Source of the DNA: Candidatus Omnitrophota bacterium
GTDB taxonomy: Bacteria > Omnitrophota > Omnitrophia > Omnitrophales > Aquincolibacteriaceae
NCBI GenBank assembly: GCA_023247135.1
Contig: JAHFHB010000007.1
Span: 1-17,351, forward strand
Direction: 5' to 3'
DNA length: 17,351 nucleotides
The position numbers and the translations under genes were made by a program. Within the stretch, counting starts at the first letter, position 1. The number at the start of each line of letters is the position of its first letter. Below the pieces are notes generated by a model. That model was not told where the DNA came from and ran no database searches. It worked only from the letters and a program-made list of their open reading frames with translations. Positions 16,001 through 17,351 of the stretch are shown piece after piece.

Positions 16001-17351
16001 AACAAAACTAGACAGGCCGTTGTAAACCGCATAAAATCCGTCCAGAAATTCCCGGCCGGTGCCATTCGGCTTGCTGACGACCACATCCGTGATCGTAATG
16101 TCCAGAAACGTTTGGGACGGATCCTCAAGCGTCGCCAGTTCCTGCCAGGCCGGAGGTGGGATTCTGAATAGCGGCCCCGAGGGTCCCCGCCTCTTGTAAC
16201 TGCCGAGTAAATCCTGCCCGATCAGCTTTTCCAGAGAAGCTTTGTCTCCCGCTCCTGCCAACTCCGGCGCAATATCATGAAATCGCACCGTGCCTTCATA
16301 AGACCCGTTGCGCCAGGATACCCGCAGCCCCGCAATCTGAGTTCCATCGTCATCCTGCATATGCGTCAAGTACTTCACATGCAAGCGTTCCCTGTCACCG
16401 GCCTCCAATGGCGGATAGTTTTCCGGCGCTGGCGGGACCGCATCCGGAGGAATCAGGCTGGCTGTTTTCTTGGCGGGTTCGTGAAGATAAACTGTCATGC
16501 CTTGACCGGTCAATTTTGAAAAATTCTGCCGCAGATTCAAAGGAATCAGGGAGAGCGGAATAAAAATTGGAATGTGGTTCCAGACTGCATCTAACCCGTA
16601 AGGTTCATAAGCCGGATCCTGGTCAGGGTAGATGGCTCCGGTGATCGTGACGTCAAAAGGCGACCCCGGCGCTGCGGACACAATCGTTTCTTCGGCATTA
16701 ATAAATTCACCGCCGAGCATGGAGAAGACAGGCTGGTCGTATTCATTGAATCGTTGAAAATACACGAGCAAATTTTTTCCGACCATCTCGCTTTCAGCTT
16801 GGCTCACATCTGCCCGGTCTAAATGAAAATCCGGCGAAAGCCTGCTGAAAGGCAGAAAGCCTTCCAACCCCTGGTAATCCACCCAAAAACCCTGCAGGAT
16901 TTCAGCGCCATTCATTTCCAGCTGTTTTGTAACGACTCCCGTCACGCTCACTTCCAGCGGCGTATCATCCGGATGCGTGAGCGTGGCAAGTTCCTGCCAA
17001 ACCGGCGAAGAGTCATATTTCAGAGTGTAAACCGGCAGTGTTTCAGAGCCCACTTGTGCCTGGGTGCCAACCGGGTAAGCTTCCCACTGCCCTCCGCGTA
17101 CCGTGAGGTAATACTCAGGCTGCATCAGCAGCGTTTGCTCCGGAATAAATCCTTCGCGTTCTCCGTCAGTAATATGAAGACCGCGGGGCTCATACGTTGA
17201 ACGGCCAATGACCTGCACAAGCCGCCGTTCTGAGGGATGTCCTTCCAGGTTCCCAGCGTCTTGTTGTTTTGGTTTTTCAGTACCAACCGGGAGTCTCACT
17301 TCAGAAGAATCCAGCTCATCAATGATTTGATTCAGCCGGTCCCTGGCCGCA
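1..17351 (-). CDS. Interior of a giant multidomain protein (partial at both ends, at least 5,783 residues)
   Basis: One minus-strand frame (lowest codon coordinate 2 modulo 3) stays open across the whole window. I read every triplet and met no stop; start and stop both lie outside. The translation is convincing protein over most of its length: S1-like modules, a protein kinase, a P-loop kinase, a membrane region, two HExxH motifs and an AAA-like stretch, with long helical connectors. The weakest stretches are about 11.11-11.64 and 5.50-5.72 kb, where the frame runs antisense to plausible small plus-strand genes and reads as Ser/Lys/Arg/Pro-rich sequence. The residue content is odd: only one cysteine codon was found (9958-9956). 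Giant genes of this kind are known from Omnitrophota and other uncultured phyla; function is unknown. An alternative is several former genes fused by loss of stop codons, possibly still with internal starts. The open frame is certain; that it makes one polypeptide is likely but unproven. Confidence 0.85.
657..736 (-). repeat. REP-like palindrome plus repeat core, in frame
   Basis: Bases 663-703 are identical over 41 bp to 11640-11680. The element can fold into a GC-rich hairpin (about 11 bp with one mismatch, around an AAGC turn) and resembles REP/BIME elements with CCCTCTCCCGC stems. It is followed by the core at 720-736 with GAGGG, five bases and ATG (722-724). In the giant frame it reads SLSRLRGRAGWGSE and ARAEMR. 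Confidence 0.8.
1080..1860 (-). other. Kinase-like fold 3, degenerate
   Basis: Residues about 5163-5423. VMERETRHHVDLL followed by YMPVIYGLG and hinge-like MYVNEWLTGFSEVHI resembles the aC-b4-b5 part of a kinase. Further on, LDGVHVNAGDFVARR and GNFDVKLITVRF occupy the catalytic-loop and metal-binding positions, with GD in place of HxD and no DFG. It is best read as a pseudokinase-like fold; confidence is low. Confidence 0.35.
1985..2105 (-). other. Lys/Ala-rich linker
   Basis: Residues about 5082-5121 form a highly charged then Ala/Pro-rich tract (KKKHEKELKRQQKKKEDQ, then RAAAKAAAAKPAAA). It follows a repeat core immediately and separates the preceding region from kinase-like fold 3. It is likely a flexible or single-helix linker. 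Confidence 0.6.
2108..2122 (-). repeat. Repeat core (RSEMR)
   Basis: Plus-strand gcgcatctcggagcg, read in the giant frame as RSEMR. It sits at the boundary between the 2.1-3.6 kb region and the Lys/Ala-rich linker. Same orientation and phase as all other copies. Confidence 0.75.
2110..3640 (-). other. Unclassified region with a small barrel-like segment
   Basis: Residues about 4571-5080. It is mixed alpha/beta sequence interrupted by one repeat core (3443-3457). Around 2585-2375 GYFSVGDLVLMDVRD, then TGVKGVVTRVDEERDSVQVY reads like an SH3/KOW-type small barrel (stated from pattern only). A proline-rich helical linker with TPEGRPLYQLATI follows. It ends at the repeat core at 2108-2122. Confidence 0.3.
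3443..3457 (-). repeat. Repeat core (RAEMR)
   Basis: Plus-strand gcgcatttcggcccg, read as RAEMR within VVLRAEMRTEAQ. No adjacent hairpin is visible, so this is a core-only copy. Confidence 0.7.
3690..4199 (-). other. Degenerate AAA+ (midasin/dynein-type) stretch
   Basis: Residues about 4384-4553. SGNIVVFKRMDAL (4016-3980) occupies the place of Walker B, followed by LLTLLREIL and then LTLHPGFRLVFLSN (about 3896-3857), which closely resembles the 'hPxFRLfaT.N' sensor segment of AAA_5/midasin-like ATPases. The Walker B acid pair is not conserved (KRMD), and no Walker A was found, so ATPase activity is doubtful. It may be a decayed module. Confidence 0.35.
4200..5440 (-). other. Unclassified charged helical and mixed region
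   Basis: Residues about 3970-4383. It opens after a repeat core with ARMERIKTEHEAQAQRDW, then LEQPS-free mixed sequence such as NRLDRIQIQAGQDAPETG, and long helices (RDFSLLLESILASRNLL). Around 4315 a GKT occurs in NARGKTLAQV, but the preceding spacing does not fit a P-loop. Coding is clear from the continuous, protein-like reading; function unknown. Confidence 0.35.
5448..5476 (-). repeat. Repeat core plus hairpin (PPARAKMR)
   Basis: Core variant with Lys for Glu (ARAKMR), followed by the perfect inverted repeat CTCGCC-GGA-GGCGAG (5460-5474). GAGGG, five bases, ATG (5452-5450). It forms one border of the 5.6-kb cassette. Confidence 0.75.
5608..5700 (+). CDS. Tiny membrane peptide inside the giant frame
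   Basis: A 30-residue plus-strand peptide beginning MPLGFFAIGIIALVILAM and ending in DQKRRHGHH: one clean membrane helix followed by a basic, histidine-rich tail. The ATG is preceded by GAGGTG at 5596-5601 with a 6-base spacer, an excellent Shine-Dalgarno match. It is antisense to the giant minus-strand frame, which at this place reads as low-complexity Ser/Gln/Arg-rich sequence. Repeat cores lie on both sides (5448-5474 and 5723-5737), as in the larger cassette at 11.1-11.6 kb. No family recognised; the layout recalls small subunits such as KdpF, but nothing nearby supports that. Confidence 0.5.
   Translation: MPLGFFAIGIIALVILAMFLIDQKRRHGHH
5723..5737 (-). repeat. Repeat core (RSEMR)
   Basis: Plus-strand ccgcatctcggagcg, read as TRSEMRKE. 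It forms the other border of the 5.6-kb cassette. Confidence 0.7.
5760..6430 (-). other. Zincin-like region with HELAH motif
   Basis: Residues about 3641-3864. HELAH (residues 3677-3681, first His codon 6322-6320) lies in AAGYIHELAHSLIDRI, a good HExxH helix. A Glu in TTAFETLIW about 35 residues later could be a third ligand. The rest is helical (for example AYGLAELQAAGLDQSENEEW). Two HExxH helices in one polypeptide suggest repeated protease-like modules. Confidence 0.4.
6650..7480 (-). other. Kinase-like fold 2, N-lobe clear, C-lobe degenerate
   Basis: Residues about 3290-3566. The N-lobe is recognisable: GVYLGFVEGVDHPVVIKML, with the putative ATP lysine at 7225-7223, then a helix, then ELGIGPRFYGLIHLPDGQ and the hinge IGYVMQAVPG. 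In the C-lobe LYHEQGYEPLGLRKRL sits where a catalytic loop might be, but HxD and DFG equivalents are not evident. It is probably a pseudokinase, or a phosphotransferase relative with unusual motifs. It follows a repeat cluster at 7535-7622. Confidence 0.4.
7535..7622 (-). repeat. Composite repeat: core and two hairpins
   Basis: Core RAEMR with ATG at 7540-7538 and GAGGG five bases before it, then CTCGCC-GGA-GGCGAG (7548-7562), then CTCAGCCC-CGTCA-GGGCTGAG (7574-7594, perfect 8-bp stem), then gaggctccgccgag (7609-7622), which recurs at 14947-14960. It adds a Ser/Pro/Glu-rich linker between the membrane region and kinase-like fold 2. Confidence 0.8.
7670..8280 (-). other. Membrane region, about six helices
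   Basis: Residues about 3024-3227 contain hydrophobic segments VVPLLIFPLIASFFAAG, SSLFTLIGNASTVAAIS, ILLISGVALAVGAQLTLL, GLIAVGMVGVFWIWW, LLFQMLTAGAYLGLLPVGYL and LSLLAPLVAGLITV. A polar loop of about 60 residues separates the first two, and another carries HQVEKAGIFGRSAQ. This puts at least part of the giant protein in a membrane, with the P-loop kinase on one side and the second kinase-like fold on the other. No transporter family recognised. Confidence 0.7.
8400..8880 (-). other. Uridine-kinase-like P-loop domain
   Basis: Residues about 2824-2983. Walker A is GDKGAGKT (residues 2857-2864, codons 8782-8759) after LRIVVD. The order of later motifs matches the uridine kinase/phosphoribulokinase family: VIHVDDFVD (the family's DDF), then WTRLKAEI, then PAVIFIEGYHVL (the family's EGY), then a lid-like stretch RLENITRRFEEEGLPYSD. 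The nucleotide-binding residues are intact, so an active small-molecule kinase is plausible; substrate unknown. It begins after a repeat core (8912-8926) and is joined to the membrane region that follows. Confidence 0.75.
8912..8926 (-). repeat. Repeat core (RSEMR)
   Basis: Plus-strand ccgcatctcggagcg, read as PRSEMRHG. It lies exactly between the HEIMH region and the P-loop kinase. Confidence 0.75.
9000..9499 (-). other. Zincin-like domain with HEIMH motif
   Basis: Residues about 2618-2783. HEIMH (residues 2626-2630, first His at 9475-9473) fits the HExxH zinc-protease signature, within TKAHEIMHNVLHDAL. About 17-21 residues after the second His comes TESIHEWMAYLL, with Glu residues placed as expected for the third zinc ligand of gluzincin-type folds. 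This could be an active metalloprotease or a relict. A second HExxH lies about 3.2 kb further on. Confidence 0.45.
9500..11010 (-). other. Long alpha-helical region, family unknown
   Basis: Residues about 2114-2617 are dominated by amphipathic helices such as VQEVAAQLKQLSKNYPSL, PWVQMAAWDALAEAQGIRV and LLELFENPSAGYRDFM. This suggests a helical-repeat scaffold (HEAT/TPR-like in feel), but no repeat register is clear. It starts directly after a repeat core (MRTKG) and runs into the HEIMH motif. The only cysteine codon of the giant frame lies here (9958-9956). Confidence 0.35.
11015..11111 (-). repeat. Composite repeat, left border of cassette: two cores and two hairpins
   Basis: Core RAEMR at 11015-11029 (ATG 11020-11018, GAGGG five bases before), inverted repeat CTCACC-GGA-GGTGAG (11028-11042), a perfect 10-bp stem CATATCCCCC/GGGGGATATG with 7-base loop (11054-11080), and a second, degenerate core (RAEVH, GTG at 11083-11081). 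Bases 11081-11111 match 11693-11723 at 26 of 31 positions in direct orientation. Confidence 0.8.
11113..11147. promoter_or_regulatory. A/T-rich island
   Basis: About 35 bases that are nearly all A and T, in otherwise GC-balanced sequence. It contains TATAAT on both strands (plus 11134-11139, minus 11137-11132). The minus-strand hexamer has no good -35 at 15-18 bases, so a minus-strand promoter is only possible. The island looks like a true intergenic promoter region although the giant frame stays open through it. Confidence 0.4.
11148..11176 (+). promoter_or_regulatory. Sigma70-type promoter of the plus-strand cassette
   Basis: TTGACA (11148-11153, perfect -35), a 17-base spacer, then TAGATT (11171-11176, 4 of 6 matches to TATAAT). 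Directly upstream, 11113-11147 is strikingly A/T-rich, like an UP element. The predicted start of transcription falls at about 11183-11184, on the ATG of the first small gene. Confidence 0.55.
11184..11399 (+). CDS. Small two-span membrane protein, first gene of plus-strand cassette
   Basis: A 71-residue peptide starting MLGPTRRKLLASSIFKLGEI. Two hydrophobic segments are visible, about residues 10-30 and 37-58 (the second contains VVFALLVVLLYLSAVF), joined by a short polar turn, with a polar C-terminal tail. The ATG was chosen because a promoter-like TTGACA-17-TAGATT places transcription start at about this ATG, which would make a leaderless message; the in-frame TTG at 11148 falls inside the -35 hexamer and is unlikely. 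No Shine-Dalgarno is visible. It runs antisense to the giant frame. Composition is Leu/Val/Phe-rich, unlike its surroundings. No family recognised. Confidence 0.55.
   Translation: MLGPTRRKLLASSIFKLGEITFGAGLLSVWLKSEGPLPLKVVFALLVVLLYLSAVFTAPSNEATAGVRSDE
11392..11511 (+). CDS. Small single-span membrane protein, second gene of plus-strand cassette
   Basis: A 39-residue peptide starting MNKEMIFFVFFCLVGILASI, then a short acidic/hydrophobic stretch and a basic tail ending SRTRH. One membrane helix covers about residues 5-23, followed by positive charge, the usual inside-positive layout. Its ATG overlaps the end of the previous gene by 8 bases (GATGAATAA), which suggests translational coupling; GGGAG lies 9 bases upstream of the start. 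It runs antisense to the giant minus-strand frame. Family unknown. The membrane helix and the overlap make it more credible than a chance frame. Confidence 0.5.
   Translation: MNKEMIFFVFFCLVGILASIFLVDWIESLLKKYRSRTRH
11543..11632 (+). CDS. Short soluble peptide, third gene of plus-strand cassette
   Basis: A 29-residue frame, starting MATKESVDRFFNVLSDHEHR and ending in TSR. It looks amphipathic and helical, without a membrane segment. AAAAGG lies four bases before the ATG. It follows the previous small gene after 31 bases in the same direction. Its stop codon (TAG, 11630-11632) coincides with the edge of the REP-like repeat, so the insertion may have truncated a longer protein. Chance cannot be excluded at this length. 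Confidence 0.3.
   Translation: MATKESVDRFFNVLSDHEHRIHALEKTSR
11632..11767 (-). repeat. Composite repeat, right border of cassette: REP-like palindrome and two cores
   Basis: REP-like part 11640-11680 is identical to 663-703. Cores lie at 11690-11704 (ARSEMR) and 11753-11767 (TRSEMR). The 31-bp direct repeat with 11081-11111 lies between them. All is read in the giant frame. Confidence 0.8.
11820..12520 (-). other. Ser/Thr-protein-kinase-like domain
   Basis: Residues about 1610-1843. A glycine-rich loop, LIGAGQFGMVGLV, starts at residue 1635, and 24 residues later comes the ATP-binding lysine in ALKIP (residue 1659, codon 12376-12374). The hinge reads ALLMDYVEGRSL. The catalytic loop is HMDID (H at 12076-12074), followed after a longer than usual insert by LVLKN, and the metal-binding motif is LLDRGD (D at 11977-11975) in place of DFG. 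The key Lys, Asp, Asn and Asp are therefore all present, so activity is plausible. The insert between HxD and Asn (16 residues from His to Asn instead of about 7) is unusual. Substrate unknown. It is followed immediately by two repeat cores. Confidence 0.75.
12686..13489 (-). other. Beta-rich region ending in a YD/RHS-like repeat
   Basis: Residues about 1287-1555 alternate short hydrophobic strands with Gly/Asp/Pro turns, for example GQTVSLTLRVAGKPV and GDEILVGIEGVNLDG. The end, TPDGTLFVYDQEYRLIRI then TELHFVYP, resembles a single YD/RHS-type motif (pDGT.. YD...RL....dG..l.f.Y). Such motifs normally occur in long tandem arrays of secreted proteins; here only one is visible. The assignment of the first two thirds is unknown. 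The region leads directly into the kinase domain. Confidence 0.4.
13490..13845 (-). other. Helical spacer, copy 2
   Basis: Residues about 1169-1286. The segment LKVIDLRIREAISVMEKFG followed by KVDFLNSVLSQI aligns by eye with LDQRVQDALNIL and GQVDFLKSML of the spacer at 15065-15298. This confirms that the duplicated unit includes the helical tail as well as the S1-like modules. The remainder (for example LKQYLGWITDVLKVLQW) is leucine-rich helix of unknown role. Confidence 0.5.
13850..14929 (-). other. S1-like OB-fold array, unit 2: second header plus third triad
   Basis: Residues about 808-1167. A header like that of unit 1 returns directly after two repeat cores: SAYEPRGIYVQDGDSEGFLP. Then come type I (WQELAALTRPDDTPLEVTVTG, split here as WQELAALTRP and TPLEVTVTG; VVPFS; LIGKKFTAYFTRFG; VFSL), type II (EPGTPFEVEL, AYEPYGVNAEW, SLFIPW, TAYAL, RVFSL) and type III (GLRVSWRDGLYEGFIP, LIGRELVGQFAKV, FRLEPP). 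Headers 1 and 2 are about 2.29 kb apart, showing a higher-order repeat in which unit 1 holds two triads and unit 2 holds one. Confidence 0.6.
14933..15004 (-). repeat. Composite repeat between the two S1-like units
   Basis: Cores at 14933-14947 and 14990-15004 (RSEMR twice), the shared gaggctccgccgag (14947-14960), and a 7-bp inverted repeat GCCGGGA-CTCCGC-TCCCGGC (14972-14991). It sits exactly at the boundary between the helical spacer of unit 1 and the header module of unit 2. Confidence 0.8.
15065..15298 (-). other. Helical spacer, copy 1
   Basis: Residues about 684-762 form a predicted helical segment after triad 2. It includes LDQRVQDALNIL and GQVDFLKSMLARARDER. A related segment follows triad 3 (see 13490-13845), so this spacer belongs to the duplicated unit. 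No catalytic motif is visible and function is unknown. Confidence 0.55.
15299..16147 (-). other. S1-like OB-fold array, second triad
   Basis: Residues about 402-684 repeat the I-II-III order without a header. Type I has WQELATLEDP, DITITDVV, SSFVPFT and LIGQTFKARFQHFG. Type II has EPGTPFEVTITG, AFEPHGLSAEW, SLFIPFSGVP and RVFSL. Type III has ERLRVKFLTR, GLRVTWRNGAYDGFVP, LKKLVGT and GQFTKL. The distance between matching points of triads 1 and 2 is about 850 bp (285 residues), so this is a tandem duplication that has since diverged. S1-like assignment rests on the GF-[IV]-P and LIG/VG hallmarks repeated at the right spacing; no profile search was possible. Confidence 0.6.
16160..17218 (-). other. 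S1-like OB-fold array, unit 1: header module plus first triad
   Basis: Residues about 45-397 of the visible protein hold four modules that each follow the ribosomal S1 pattern: a V-x-G strand, an 'x-x-GF[IVL]P' strand, a 'LIG/VGK' turn and a closing 'FSL'-like strand. The header has STYEPRGLHI then EGFIPEQ. Type I (residues 118-211) has WQELATL, VSVTGVV, LEGFLPFS, VGKNLL and VFSM. Type II (226-299) has GSPFDVTITG, AYEPYGL and IFIPLS. Type III (318-397) has RERLHVKYL, GLRVSWRNGSYEG and LEKLIGQ. S1 domains usually bind single-stranded RNA, but these are far from known sequences, so an RNA role is only an inference. The order header-I-II-III recurs downstream. Confidence 0.6.

Noticed and set aside
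1..17351. tRNA, rRNA, CRISPR array, transposase
   Set aside because: No such structure or motif was seen; the short repeats are irregularly spaced and not separated by unique spacers of constant length.

Overview
The window is the interior of one giant gene. On the minus strand, the frame whose codons run 17350-17348 down to 4-2 has no stop codon anywhere, which is at least 5,783 sense codons, and neither its start nor its stop lies in the window. Residue numbers below count the codon 17350-17348 as residue 1. The GC content, the chain of unrelated domains in one frame, the alanine/glutamate-rich helical linkers and the size resemble the giant proteins known from uncultured lineages such as Omnitrophota (also Planctomycetota and relatives). 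This phylum guess is an inference.

From N to C terminus (right to left), the visible protein contains: eleven divergent modules resembling ribosomal S1-type OB folds, with a duplicated higher-order layout (17218-13850); helical spacers; a beta-rich stretch ending in a YD/RHS-like motif (13490-12690); a Ser/Thr-kinase-like domain with glycine loop, ALK lysine, HxD and DRG (12460-11820); a long helical region with an HEIMH zincin-like motif (near 9473); a uridine-kinase-like P-loop domain (8800-8400) joined to about six membrane helices (8280-7670); a second kinase-like fold (about 7320-6700); an HELAH motif (near 6320); a degenerate AAA+ (midasin/dynein-like) stretch (about 4030-3690); a Lys/Ala-rich linker (2105-1985); and a third, degenerate kinase-like fold (about 1850-1090). 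I count only one cysteine codon in the whole frame.

The domains are separated by a dispersed repeat family. Thirteen copies of a short core, reading [R][S/A]-E-M-R in the protein, all lie in the same orientation and the same codon phase. Many sit next to perfect inverted repeats, and two sit next to a 41-bp REP-like palindrome. Four copies carry GAGGG, five bases, then ATG, which looks like a portable ribosome binding site and start codon.

Two places look like captured intergenic cassettes inside the giant frame: 11.11-11.64 kb (sigma70-type promoter plus three small plus-strand genes, two of them membrane peptides) and 5.59-5.70 kb (one 30-residue membrane peptide with a strong ribosome binding site). 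Both are bracketed by the repeats. A consistent reading is that neighbouring minus-strand genes were joined into one open frame through stop-free repeats, with small antisense genes left inside. No tRNA, rRNA, CRISPR array, transposase or replication origin was seen.
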